A DNA stretch of 17,597 nucleotides from JBFMGS01 sp040752635 (GTDB lineage Bacteria; Bacillota; SHA-98; UBA4971), in assembly GCA_040752635.1 (NCBI GenBank), contig JBFMGS010000045.1, positions 1 to 17,597 on the forward strand, in the 5' to 3' direction. How positions within the stretch are numbered: position 1 is the first letter of the stretch; every line of letters starts with the position of its first letter. Of the stretch, positions 1 through 7,307 are shown one piece after another. The position numbers were made by a program, and so were the translations under genes. Below the pieces are notes generated by a model. That model worked only from the letters and a program-made list of their open reading frames with translations. It ran no database searches and had not been told where the DNA came from.

Positions 1-236
1 CGCATCTGGAGATAGGAAGCATCGATGTTCCTGCCCATCTCACCGCCAAGGGCGTCTATTTCCCTGACAAGTTGCGCCTTCCCGGGTCCGCCTACCGACG
101 GGTTGCACGGCATGTGGGCCACTGTTTCCCAGCCAAGCGTCAGCAGAAGCACGCTCGCACCCATGCGGGCGCATGCCAGGGCCGCTTCGCACCCGGCATG
201 GCCGCCACCTATAACGATAACGTCGCAATCGTTCAC
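1..236 (-). CDS. mnmG: tRNA uridine-5-carboxymethylaminomethyl modification enzyme MnmG, N-terminal part
   Basis: FAD-binding partner of MnmE; the MnmEG complex modifies position 5 of the wobble uridine in certain tRNAs in the cytoplasm. About 78 codons are visible before the window edge cuts the gene. Seen directly: an N-terminal dinucleotide-binding motif GGGHAGCEAA right after a short beta strand (DVIVIG), and the family signature CNPSVGGPGKAQLVREID. The start is a GTG at 234-236, preceded by AAGGAGGG (246-253 on the plus strand, complementary) with 9-nt spacing; no competing ATG fits the family's N-terminus. It lies 40 bp after mnmE on the same strand, so the two are probably co-transcribed, as in most bacteria. 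The identification is secure; only the missing C-terminus is unknown. Confidence 0.95.
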   Translation of the reverse strand, partial: MNDCDVIVIGGGHAGCEAALACARMGASVLLLTLGWETVAHMPCNPSVGGPGKAQLVREIDALGGEMGRNIDASYLQM

Positions 237-276
237 TTCCGCCGACCCTCCTTCGACGAATCTCCTTATTGGCGTC

Positions 277-1662
277 TCACTTACCTATGCAAAACTCCGA
301 GAAGATCTTGTCCAGGAGGTCTTCTGAGGCGGACCGCCCCGTGATCTGGTCCAGCCAGAACAAGGCCTCCCGCACATCGATGGCGGCAAGGTCAGGAGGC
401 GCTCCTCCCTCAACTCCCCGCGCCGCCTCCTCGAGCGCCGACGCCGCGCGCTCCAAGGCCTCCTGCTGCCGCGCGTTTGCCATCAGGGCCTCCTCGCTCG
501 CACCCGCGACCCGCGTCACAGCAAGCCTGGCGATGGCCTTCCCCAGCACATCGACGCCGGTCCCATCCAGAGCGCTGATGTGCAGAACCGGCATATTGCC
601 TGCTCGCCGACGGATCTCCCCCTCGTCAACTCTCACCGGCAGGTCACACTTGTTCAGCGCGACGAGCCCGTCCTTTCCCTTCATTCGCCCCAAAACAGCA
701 AAGTCCTCGGCTGTAACCGGGCTGCTCGCATCGATCACCACAACCACTAGGTCTGCCTCATCAATGTGACGCTCGGTTCTCTCGACCCCGAGTCGTTCTA
801 TAGGATCCTCCGTTTCCCTCATCCCGGCCGTGTCCACCAGTCCCACAGGCACCCCGTCGATGTTGGTCCAGTCTTCTATGGCGTCGCGCGTGGTACCAGG
901 TATATCTGTTACGATGGCACGACTATGGCCAAGCAGCGCGTTGAGCAGGCTCGACTTCCCTACATTGGCCCGCCCGGCGATCACCACTTTCACACCGTCA
1001 CGGTACACCCTGCCGCGTCTTGCCGAAGCCGCAAACTCCCTCAGACGCCCGGCCATCTCCAGGCTTGCGCCGGCTACTCTGCTCATGTCTAACGCCTGGA
1101 TATCCTCCTCAGGGAAGTCCACCGCAGCCTCAATCTCTGCGAGGAGCCTCACCACTTCGTCGCGCACAACGCTGACCTTTCCAGATAGCCCACCTTTAAG
1201 GTTTGAGAACGCAAGCCTCCTTGCAGAGTCGGTCCTCGCTCTAATGATATCGATAACCGCCTCCGCCTGCGCAAGATCGATCCTTCCAGAGAGGAAGGCC
1301 CTTCTTGTGAACTCCCCGGGTTCTGCAAGTCGCGCCCCGCATTTCAGCACCGCCTCGAGCACGCGTGAAAGCACGGCTGCACCCCCGTGACAGCTGAATT
1401 CCACCACGTCTTCGCGGGTGAAGCTGTGCGGGCCGGGCATCGCGCTTGTAAGCACTTCGTCTATCTCCTCGCCCGTCTCGGCGTCCACGACGACCCCATA
1501 CCTGATGCCCCATGGCTTGAGCGTACGCGGACACTTACCGGAGGGGTCGCGGAAAAGCCTGGACGCAATTGCGAAGGCATCCGGACCGCTCACACGCACG
1601 ATCCCGATGCCGCCCTCACCCATGGGTGTGGATATGGCTGCTATGGTGTCATTCTCATGCAT
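277..1662 (-). CDS. mnmE: tRNA modification GTPase MnmE (TrmE)
   Basis: GTPase that works with MnmG to modify tRNA wobble uridines. The 461-residue product has the full family layout: N-terminal folate-binding domain beginning HENDTIAAISTPMGEGGIG, helical region, G domain inserted at about 220-380, and the terminal CIGK (458-461) with the conserved cysteine. G motifs seen: P-loop GRANVGKSS (230-238), DIPGTTRD (253-260), DTAG (277-280), NKCD (337-340), SAL (363-365). The open frame extends upstream to a GTG at 1704, but that start has no Shine-Dalgarno site and adds 14 charged residues. The ATG at 1662, preceded by purine-rich GGAGGGAGAGGG, matches the family N-terminus and was chosen. A 400-bp gap separates it from jag upstream, so it may have its own promoter; I could not find a convincing one. 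Confidence 0.97.
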   Translation of the reverse strand: MHENDTIAAISTPMGEGGIGIVRVSGPDAFAIASRLFRDPSGKCPRTLKPWGIRYGVVVDAETGEEIDEVLTSAMPGPHSFTREDVVEFSCHGGAAVLSRVLEAVLKCGARLAEPGEFTRRAFLSGRIDLAQAEAVIDIIRARTDSARRLAFSNLKGGLSGKVSVVRDEVVRLLAEIEAAVDFPEEDIQALDMSRVAGASLEMAGRLREFAASARRGRVYRDGVKVVIAGRANVGKSSLLNALLGHSRAIVTDIPGTTRDAIEDWTNIDGVPVGLVDTAGMRETEDPIERLGVERTERHIDEADLVVVVIDASSPVTAEDFAVLGRMKGKDGLVALNKCDLPVRVDEGEIRRRAGNMPVLHISALDGTGVDVLGKAIARLAVTRVAGASEEALMANARQQEALERAASALEEAARGVEGGAPPDLAAIDVREALFWLDQITGRSASEDLLDKIFSEFCIGK

Positions 1663-2062
1663 CCTGTCCCTCTCCCTCCGCTCTTCTTGTTCCTTCGCCC
1701 GCACTTGATGGTGGCCCCAACCCAGTGTACAGGAATATCACCGAGCTCGGAAGGGGCAGCCAGCGCTTGCCCGAACGGCATTTCGGACCCGGCCACATAT
1801 GTGACTTATCCCACTTATTCTTAGCACCTTCACCTGTCTTCGCGCCCGCCCCCTATCCTCAGCCCCACCAGCTGCTTCTGCCACGCACCCGCCAACAGCT
1901 CCCACCACGCGAGGGGCTGCCAACCCATACCTACGAACATACCGAAGAAACGCTAATCGGAAAACGGCAATTGGCAATTGAAAATGCGTGCCATTAAGAC
2001 ACGCATTACGTCACCCCGACACTCGTTCCAACTCAAAATCCACCTGGTTCTAGCCGACCCGC
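1663..2062. other. Non-coding gap between jag and mnmE
   Basis: These 400 bp hold no gene I can support. A 79-codon minus-strand frame (1738-1977) begins at TTG without a ribosome-binding site and has compositional, arginine/alanine-rich content, so I do not call it. Visible structure is limited to the hairpin at 1983-2007 and, next to it, two adjacent CAATTG palindromes in ggcaattggcaattg (1968-1980 region). On the minus strand a weak TACACT -10-like hexamer lies shortly before mnmE, but no -35 accompanies it. The gap is long for a junction that is usually tight in related gene clusters. Confidence 0.6.
1983..2007 (-). terminator. Possible weak terminator or hairpin downstream of jag
   Basis: Perfect 8-bp inverted repeat: AATGCGTG (1983-1990) and CACGCATT (2000-2007) around a 9-nt loop. 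Read on the minus strand, i.e. downstream of jag, the stem is followed by TTTTC, a short T-run. The stem is only half G/C and the T-run is brief, so termination may be partial, or the hairpin may simply be a processing site between jag and mnmE. Confidence 0.35.
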
Positions 2063-2719
2063 CTACTCGTTCTCGGGAGCTATAACCACGTACCTGTAGG
2101 GTTCCTCGCCCTCGCTGTGCGATACCACGCCCGAGCACTCCTGAACCGTCAGGTGTATTATCCTGCGCTCCATAGGGTTCATCGGCTCGAGCGTGGCCTT
2201 CTTGCCCTCTCTACGAACTCGCTCTGCAACCCCCCGGGCAAGCCTCTTCAAAGCCTGTTCCCGCTTTCCGCGGTAGCCTTCTGCATCGACCAGGATCCGA
2301 AGTCGCTCTCCGGCGCTTTCGTCAACCTGCTTGCCGCGCACGTGCCTCGACGCCACCAGGTTCACAAGGTACTGAACGGCGTCGAGCGTCGCTCCCCTTC
2401 TCCCTATCAGCCCGCCCAGATCGTCGCCTTCTATGTCGAACTTAAGCACTCCATCTACCACCCTGGTCTTCACAGAGGCATCTGGAAACCCCATGTGGTC
2501 GAGGAGTTCCTCGAGGAACTCCTTTGCCTTATCGGCCGCGTCAACCTTCGCCGTAACCCTCACGCGCGCTGGCCGCTGACCGATTAGCCCCAGCACTCCC
2601 CTTGTGGGTTCTTCAAGAACCTCAATGTCCACGCTGTCCCTGGGCAGGTTGAGGCATGCAAGGGCCTCCTGGACAGCCTCTTCAACAGTCCTACCGCTCT
2701 TTTCAATGCTTTGTGCCAT
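2063..2719 (-). CDS. jag: RNA-binding protein Jag (KhpB; KH and R3H domains)
   Basis: Cytoplasmic RNA-binding protein co-conserved with YidC (SpoIIIJ-associated protein); in Gram-positives it is linked to cell-envelope and small-RNA biology. The 218-residue product shows the N-terminal Jag_N region (about 1-50), a KH domain with the GXXG loop in LIGRRGATLDAVQYLVN (104-120), and a C-terminal R3H domain with the R-x3-H motif RRIIH (185-189) after a basic segment. The frame is open back to 2809, but the family N-terminus begins at MAQSIEKSGRTVEEAV, so I take the ATG at 2717-2719; GAGGGG lies 10 nt upstream. The first 17 bp overlap the 3' end of yidC, which implies translational coupling. No missing motif. 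Confidence 0.95.
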   Translation of the reverse strand: MAQSIEKSGRTVEEAVQEALACLNLPRDSVDIEVLEEPTRGVLGLIGQRPARVRVTAKVDAADKAKEFLEELLDHMGFPDASVKTRVVDGVLKFDIEGDDLGGLIGRRGATLDAVQYLVNLVASRHVRGKQVDESAGERLRILVDAEGYRGKREQALKRLARGVAERVRREGKKATLEPMNPMERRIIHLTVQECSGVVSHSEGEEPYRYVVIAPENE

Positions 2720-3404
2720 GCCCGATTTCCCCCTCAGCTTCCTGAGCCTCCGACTGCGCAGCCTTTGGGACACTTCCCTTTCGAGGGCGCACCACCGTCT
2801 CAACCACAAGCCCCTTCTTTGCCACCTGCCGCGCCATCAACCATTGTTGCACCGCAGCTAAAGCCGTCGTGACTACCCAGTACAGGGTAACACCTGCAGG
2901 GAAGCTCAAACTGATCCAGATGATGAAAGCAGGCATGATCAGGTTCATCAGCTTTTGGCTGGAATCCGTAGCCATCGTTACCGATTGAAAGTACGTGGCA
3001 ACCCCCGCGAGCACAGCAAGCGGCACGTCCGGCTGACCGAGGTTCTTCATCCAGAGAAAAGACTGCTCAAAGGGATAGGAACGAAGCGCCGTAAAGAGCG
3101 CCCAGATAATAGGTAGCTGGATCAGCGTCGGCCAGCACCCGCCGAGCGGGTTGACCTTGTGCTCGCGGTAGAGTTCCATAACCCGCTTCTGGTATTCTTC
3201 TGGCTGGGACTTATACTTCTCCTGGATCTCCTTCACCTTAGGCTGGAGGAGCTTCATCTCCTCCATGGCCTTGGTCTGTTTTACGGTGAGAGGGTAGAGC
3301 GCCACCTTCAACAGCACTGTTAGGGCGATAATCGCGAGCCCATCGCTACCAGTCACATCCCGGAGAAACCGTACTATTCCATTGATAACACTAGTAAGAC
3401 TCAA
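2703..3404 (-). CDS. yidC: Membrane protein insertase YidC/Oxa1 family
   Basis: Inserts and folds proteins in the cytoplasmic membrane, alone or with SecYEG. The 233-residue product is the short Gram-positive form: only the conserved Oxa1 core with about five hydrophobic segments (roughly 22-42, 93-110, 127-145, 155-175, 177-192). The cytoplasmic charged hairpin between the first two carries MKLLQPKVKEIQEKY, typical of the family. I see no lipobox cysteine at the N-terminus, unlike B. subtilis SpoIIIJ. The position that is a conserved arginine in the hydrophilic groove of characterised YidCs appears to be lysine here (K33 in LLKVALYPLT). The start is TTG at 3402-3404 with AGGAGG 9 nt upstream. 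A 53-bp gap separates it from yidD and its end overlaps jag. Confidence 0.95.
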   Translation of the reverse strand: MSLTSVINGIVRFLRDVTGSDGLAIIALTVLLKVALYPLTVKQTKAMEEMKLLQPKVKEIQEKYKSQPEEYQKRVMELYREHKVNPLGGCWPTLIQLPIIWALFTALRSYPFEQSFLWMKNLGQPDVPLAVLAGVATYFQSVTMATDSSQKLMNLIMPAFIIWISLSFPAGVTLYWVVTTALAAVQQWLMARQVAKKGLVVETVVRPRKGSVPKAAQSEAQEAEGEIGHGTKH

Positions 3405-3457
3405 TACCCGTGCCCTCCTGTCGCTTCCCCTCCGTCGGTCGCCCGCCCCGGCGCCCC

Positions 3458-3733
3458 CTAAGGCACCGGATCATACCCTCCGGGATGGAACGGATGACAT
3501 TTGACGAGCCGTCTTGCCGCAAGACACCCGCCTCTCAGCACCCCGTACTTCCTGACAGCCTCATATGCATACGCCGAACACGTCGGATAGAACCTGCACG
3601 TAGGCCTCATTTTCCACCGCGATAGCCACTTCCTATAGAACGCGATCCCCGCAAGGGTCGCCCTTCTCGCCAGTCTTGACGCACCCTCCGCCGCCTCCCT
3701 CAACCACGCTCCCGGTTTCCGCGGACTTTTCAT
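3458..3733 (-). CDS. yidD: Membrane protein insertion efficiency factor YidD
   Basis: Small membrane-associated protein thought to assist YidC-dependent insertion. The family core is clear: IAFYRKWLSRW, then CRFYPTCSAYAYEAVRKYG, then KCHPFHPGGYDPVP at the C-terminus. The N-terminal basic amphipathic stretch before the core fits membrane-surface binding. The start is uncertain. Candidate codons are ATG 3745 (ribosome-binding site too close), ATG 3733 (AAGGG about 12 nt upstream; used here, 91 aa) and TTG 3703 (GGGAG 5 nt upstream, 81 aa, closest to usual family length). Every choice overlaps the 3' end of rnpA by about 70-113 bp, in a different frame. Confidence 0.93.
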   Translation of the reverse strand: MKSPRKPGAWLREAAEGASRLARRATLAGIAFYRKWLSRWKMRPTCRFYPTCSAYAYEAVRKYGVLRGGCLAARRLVKCHPFHPGGYDPVP

Positions 3734-4091
3734 GTTCCGTCGCATCCCTTGCCAAGATGCCGCACTCTGAAAAGACCTCGAAGAGTTCGGCCTTTACTTC
3801 CTGAAAAGAGGCGGTCTTCGCTCTCGACCTGGGAACTAGCACAAGGTCCAGGCCCTTTCGAAGTCCCGCCTCGTTGGCCCGATAAGCCTCTTTCACGACT
3901 CTTTTCAGACGGTTTCTCACAACGGCACCGCCCAGTTTCCTGCTGACAGCAACACCGACCCGGTTAAACGGCAGGCTGTTCTCAAGAAGGTACACAACGA
4001 CTTTCTTCCCAGGAAAGGACCTTCCGCGCTCGAAAACCGCCGCAAACTCCCTGTTCTTTCGGAGCCGCTCGCTTCTCGGCATCCTCCGCAC
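3633..4091 (-). CDS. rnpA: Ribonuclease P protein component
   Basis: Basic protein subunit of RNase P; it aids the catalytic RNA in removing tRNA 5' leaders. Seen directly: the N-terminal RLRKNREFAAVFERG, the central VAVSRKLGGAVVRNRLKRVVKEAYR carrying the RNR motif, and a basic fold ending around residue 112. At 152 residues it is longer than usual (about 110-125): roughly 40 extra C-terminal residues rich in Gly, Glu and Val are encoded where yidD begins in another frame. The start is GTG at 4089-4091 with AGGAG 7 nt upstream; the in-frame ATG at 4082 is an alternative closer to typical N-termini. It sits 30 bp after rpmH, the near-universal arrangement. Confidence 0.95.
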   Translation of the reverse strand: MRRMPRSERLRKNREFAAVFERGRSFPGKKVVVYLLENSLPFNRVGVAVSRKLGGAVVRNRLKRVVKEAYRANEAGLRKGLDLVLVPRSRAKTASFQEVKAELFEVFSECGILARDATEHEKSAETGSVVEGGGGGCVKTGEKGDPCGDRVL

Positions 4092-4121
4092 CCCGCAGCT
4101 CCTGCGACTCCCGCTCCGCCA

Positions 4122-4256
4122 CTATGCGGACAGCCGCTTTCTCCCTTTCATGCGCCGCCGTTTGAGCACCAACCGCCCACCCCTCGTCGCCATCCGCTGC
4201 ATAAAACCGTGGACTCTACTTCTTCGCCTGACTTTGGGCTGGTATGTTCTTTTCAT
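4122..4256 (-). CDS. rpmH: 50S ribosomal protein L34
   Basis: Small, very basic protein of the large ribosomal subunit. The 44 codons read MKRTYQPKVRRRSRVHGF, then MQRMATRGGRLVLKRRR, then MKGRKRLSA, matching the L34 family along its whole length, including the invariant KRTYQP start and the GRxxLxxRRxKGRxxLSA end. It is the first gene of the minus-strand cluster, with rnpA 30 bp downstream. The ATG is at 4254-4256; GGGAGG lies about 14 nt upstream, a little far but the only candidate. The promoter at 4317-4345 would give a leader of about 54 nt. It is short enough to be missed by length-filtered gene finders. Confidence 0.97.
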   Translation of the reverse strand: MKRTYQPKVRRRSRVHGFMQRMATRGGRLVLKRRRMKGRKRLSA

Positions 4257-4316
4257 GACTGCGTCAGAAGCCTCCCGTTATGGTCCGGTTCAGGGACCCC
4301 CCTCTGCACTAGCCAA

Positions 4317-4345
4317 ATTATAGCCAACGCCTTCCTGCATGTCAA
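4317..4345 (-). promoter_or_regulatory. Consensus sigma-A promoter of the rpmH cluster
   Basis: Read on the minus strand: TTGACA (4340-4345), a 17-bp spacer, TATAAT (4317-4322). Both hexamers and the spacing are at consensus. Transcription would start near 4310 and run through rpmH, rnpA, yidD, yidC and jag, probably on to mnmE-mnmG. Confidence 0.85.
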
Positions 4346-4545
4346 GCCCACGCTGCATTTCCGGCATTTTCGCCGTTTTCTGGTCCCCAGCCCCCTTTCA
4401 ACCGACTTTGCTTGCCATTTCACGTCCTGTCCGTCTGGTTCGTGACTCCATGAAACGCCCTTTTCGTCCTTCTGGAATCTGCTTGACTGCTCCGACGCTT
4501 TTTATCTCTTTTTCGCCGTGCTCTCCCTTCTCTTACTTTCGTCCC

Positions 4546-4574
4546 TTGCCTTGCATGAAAGCCTCTGGTAATAT
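4546..4574 (+). promoter_or_regulatory. Possible promoter for the GHKL-ATPase gene and dnaA
   Basis: TTGCCT (4546-4551), a 17-bp spacer and TAATAT (4569-4574) on the plus strand, each 4 of 6 matches to the sigma-A consensus. It lies just upstream of the first DnaA-box cluster, so a transcript from here would cross the boxes, fitting DnaA autoregulation. The remaining 4346-4640 stretch is pyrimidine-rich and shows nothing else I can support. Confidence 0.35.
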
Positions 4575-4645
4575 TGTTATGGGGTGTTTTCCATCTCTTC
4601 CATATTCACCAGACAGAAGTGTAGCATTCCCATTTTCGAACAGAG

Positions 4646-4908
4646 TTATTCACAGTCTGTGGATAACTCTGTGGGTAACTTGTTGATCTCCGGATTTACG
4701 ACGCCTCAACGCTTTCACGCGTTTCCGGAATCGATTGTGGATATCCTATATGGCGAGCTAGACGCCGCTTTACCCAACGAAAACCCTCCCCAACCTGTCC
4801 CGATGTTATCCACAGAAATTGTGGATAATCTGTGGACAATGATTGGGTTTCCTGTGTATCTTCCGTGACTCCATGGTTTTTCACACCTGTGGAAAACCTT
4901 GTGGAAAA
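4646..4908. other. oriC: oriC, upstream DnaA-box cluster
   Basis: About ten DnaA boxes in 263 bp. Perfect TTATCCACA/TGTGGATAA: 4658-4666 (reverse), 4806-4814 (forward), 4820-4828 (reverse). One mismatch: 4646-4654 TTATTCACA, 4670-4678 TGTGGGTAA, 4736-4744 TGTGGATAT, 4831-4839 TGTGGACAA, 4888-4896 and 4900-4908 TGTGGAAAA. Two mismatches: 4877-4885 TTTTTCACA. They form a left group (4646-4678), a lone box, a middle triplet (4806-4839) and a right pair ending 25 bp before the next gene. This corresponds in position to the incA/incB half of the bipartite B. subtilis origin, and it also overlays the likely leader of the downstream operon. Confidence 0.92.
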
Positions 4909-4933
4909 CTGACGGCGAAGGGCAGGGCGTTCA

Positions 4934-5881
4934 ATGCCAAGCCTCTTTTCACGTCTCTTCCGCAAAGAAAGGAATACAGTTGGAAAGCAGTTTGAACGCG
5001 AGGTTCGCATCGCCGTGTACGATTCCCTGGCAACAGTCCCAAGGATCGTGGATGTGCGCTCGCGCAACGTCGCCGATCTCTTAAACGAACTCGCGTCTAA
5101 GACCTACACCTTCGCCCATGAAAAGGGCAGCCGGTTGCCTTACGTCGCCATAAAAGAGATCGTGGAGAACTTACTGCACGCAGACTTCGAGGAGGCTGTG
5201 ATAACCATTCTCCCCGACGGGAATACTATTAGAGTATCGGACCAGGGCCCTGGCATAATTGAGAAGGAGAGGGCATTTCTCCCTGGCTTTACGACAGCCA
5301 CCGCTCCTATGAAGAAACTAATCCGCGGGGTGGGTTCAGGTCTCCCCATTGTAAGAGACTCCATGCAGGCTGTCGGTGGATCTGTGTTAATTGATGACAA
5401 TCTGAGGCGCGGTTGCGTAGTCACGCTTAGTTGCCTACCGCAGGGAGCCAAGGGATCGTCTTCCGCGTCTGAAAAGCAGGCTGCGAAAACTGCACTGGGT
5501 GTCTCAGGCGGATTTCATCAGCCTGAGCGCGGGCCCGACCGCGAGCCTGGCCCCGGTCTCGGCCCCGGTGACCGGCCCTCAGGGGATGAAATGCAGTCCA
5601 TGGAACACGGCAAGGAAAGGGCGGGTGGGAAGGAAAAGCTGGCTGTTGAAAAGCTCGACGACGTTATTTCAGCACGGCAGCGAAAGGTTTTCATGGTCGT
5701 CGCTGAAAGGAGCGAAGTAGGCCCGTCCACGATCGTGAAGGAACTTGACATCAGCCTGAGCACAGCCTACCGCGATCTAGTAGCCCTTGAAGAGTGCGGG
5801 CTCGTTGAACCCTGTGACAACACCGGTAAGCGCCGGCTTACCCAGCGCGGGATGGCCTATCTCGCTCGCCTGGCAAAGTAG
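4934..5881 (+). CDS. Uncharacterised GHKL ATPase-winged helix protein inside the origin
   Basis: A 315-residue product in three parts. Residues about 55-168 form a GHKL (Bergerat) ATP-binding domain: N box E75-IVE-N79-LLHA with Glu at the position catalytic in GyrB-like ATPases, G1 box DQGPGI (103-108), G2 box GVGSGLPIV (132-140). Residues about 170-240 are a low-complexity Pro/Gly/charged linker. Residues about 245-312 look like a winged helix: STIVKELDISLSTAYRDLVA as helix-turn-helix, then a wing and a final helix. There is no dimerisation/phospho-acceptor His domain and no transmembrane segment, so it is not an ordinary sensor kinase; the N-terminus (SLFSRLFRKER) could form an amphipathic helix. 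ATG 4934 has only a weak GAAGGGCAGGG upstream. dnaA follows after 36 bp, suggesting one transcript. I infer an ATP-dependent DNA-binding regulator of dnaA or initiation; function is unknown. Confidence 0.88.
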   Translation: MPSLFSRLFRKERNTVGKQFEREVRIAVYDSLATVPRIVDVRSRNVADLLNELASKTYTFAHEKGSRLPYVAIKEIVENLLHADFEEAVITILPDGNTIRVSDQGPGIIEKERAFLPGFTTATAPMKKLIRGVGSGLPIVRDSMQAVGGSVLIDDNLRRGCVVTLSCLPQGAKGSSSASEKQAAKTALGVSGGFHQPERGPDREPGPGLGPGDRPSGDEMQSMEHGKERAGGKEKLAVEKLDDVISARQRKVFMVVAERSEVGPSTIVKELDISLSTAYRDLVALEECGLVEPCDNTGKRRLTQRGMAYLARLAK

Positions 5882-5917
5882 ACCCTTGGATGGCACTCGC
5901 TCGGGAGGTAACGACGT

Positions 5918-7270
5918 ATGGTAGAGCGTGCGGATGCACTGTGGCAGAAAGTCCTCGAAGTAATGCAGGGGGAGATATCCAAGCCCAGCTACGAAACCTG
6001 GCTCCGCGGTACTGAAGGAGTTGCCCTCAACGGCAACACCCTCGTCGTGCGGACCCTACACGATATCGGAAGGAAATTCCTAGACGACAACTACCGTCAA
6101 CCTATCCGCCGCACGCTTCGGGCGCTTACCGACACGGACATGGATGTATCGTTTGTCTGCGGTCCGCGGCCCGAGGACACCGGGGAACACAACGTCGACG
6201 AAGGCGGTCACCCGGGTTCTCTTGCAGGTGACGAAGTCTACACAACCAGACTGAACCCGAAGTACACCTTCGAGACCTTCGTGGTAGGCAACAGCAACAG
6301 GTTTGCCCATGCTGCGTGCCTCGCTGTCGCGGAGGCCCCCGGCAAAGCATACAACCCCCTTTTCATTTACGGCGGCGTGGGCCTGGGAAAGACTCATCTC
6401 ATGCAGGCCATTGGACACTTCGTGCTTCAACACAGGCCTGGAACCAGAGTGGTATACGCGCCTTGCGAGAAATTCACCAACGACCTCATCAACGCCATCC
6501 GGGACGACAAGACCGTAGAGTTTCGGGAGCGGTACCGCAACGTTGACGTCTTGCTCATCGACGATGTCCAGTTCCTCGCTCAAAAGGAGCGCACCCAGGA
6601 GGAGTTCTTCCATACTTTTAACACTCTTCACGAGGCCGGAAAACAGATCGTCATATCAAGCGACCGCCCCCCGAAGGAAATCCCCACCCTTGAAGACAGG
6701 CTCCGTTCCAGGTTTGAGTGGGGTCTCATCTCCGACATCCAGGCGCCGGACCTCGAAACCAGGATAGCCATCTTGAAGAAGAAGGCTCAACTTGAACACC
6801 TTGATATGCCTGGCGAAGTCCTCGTCTACATTGCAAACCAGATTCGGTCCAACATTCGCGAGCTCGAAGGGGCATTGACCCGCGTGGCCGCGCACTGCTC
6901 CATACACAACCGGGTAGTAACGGTGGCCGCAGCAGCCGAGTGCCTCAAGGACATGATCCCGTCCCAGCGCCCGAAGCAGATCTCCATATACCACATACAG
7001 CAGGCGGTTGCCCAGTTCTACCAGGTAGGCACCGACGAGATGAAAGCCAAGAAGCGAACTCGGAATATCTCCCACCCGCGCCAGGTGGCCATGTATCTCT
7101 GCCGTGAGCTTACAGAGGAATCGCTCCAAAAGATCGGCGAGGAGTTCGGCGGCAGGGACCACACTACTGTCCTGCATGCCTGCGACAAGATGCAAGCCGA
7201 CATGCAGGAAGATCAGGCCCTTGCCGCTGCTATCAAAGAAATCATAGCCAAGTTGAAGGAGATGACATGA
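5918..7270 (+). CDS. dnaA: Chromosomal replication initiator DnaA
   Basis: AAA+ initiator that binds DnaA boxes, forms a filament and opens the origin. The 450-residue product has domain I (about 1-75, starting with the typical LWQKVLEVMQGEISKPSYETWL), a short linker domain II (about 80-108), domain III with Walker A GGVGLGKT (152-159), Walker B LLIDDVQF (212-219) and the arginine-rich RLRSRFEWGL (261-270), and DNA-binding domain IV with the signature GGRDHTTVLHA (411-421). ATG 5918 has GGAGGT 8 nt upstream. It follows the GHKL-ATPase gene by 36 bp with no promoter visible in the gap, so the two probably share a transcript that starts within or before the upstream box cluster. No missing motif; length is normal. 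Confidence 0.99.
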   Translation: MVERADALWQKVLEVMQGEISKPSYETWLRGTEGVALNGNTLVVRTLHDIGRKFLDDNYRQPIRRTLRALTDTDMDVSFVCGPRPEDTGEHNVDEGGHPGSLAGDEVYTTRLNPKYTFETFVVGNSNRFAHAACLAVAEAPGKAYNPLFIYGGVGLGKTHLMQAIGHFVLQHRPGTRVVYAPCEKFTNDLINAIRDDKTVEFRERYRNVDVLLIDDVQFLAQKERTQEEFFHTFNTLHEAGKQIVISSDRPPKEIPTLEDRLRSRFEWGLISDIQAPDLETRIAILKKKAQLEHLDMPGEVLVYIANQIRSNIRELEGALTRVAAHCSIHNRVVTVAAAAECLKDMIPSQRPKQISIYHIQQAVAQFYQVGTDEMKAKKRTRNISHPRQVAMYLCRELTEESLQKIGEEFGGRDHTTVLHACDKMQADMQEDQALAAAIKEIIAKLKEMT

Positions 7271-7307
7271 TCCCCTTCGGTTTTGTTGACGTTCATGTTG
7301 GCGTTCC

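Noticed and set aside
1663..1704. Upstream GTG start for mnmE
   Set aside because: No Shine-Dalgarno sequence and adds 14 charged residues outside the family N-terminus.
1738..1977. 79-codon minus-strand frame in the jag-mnmE gap
   Set aside because: TTG start without a ribosome-binding site, biased composition, no recognisable family.
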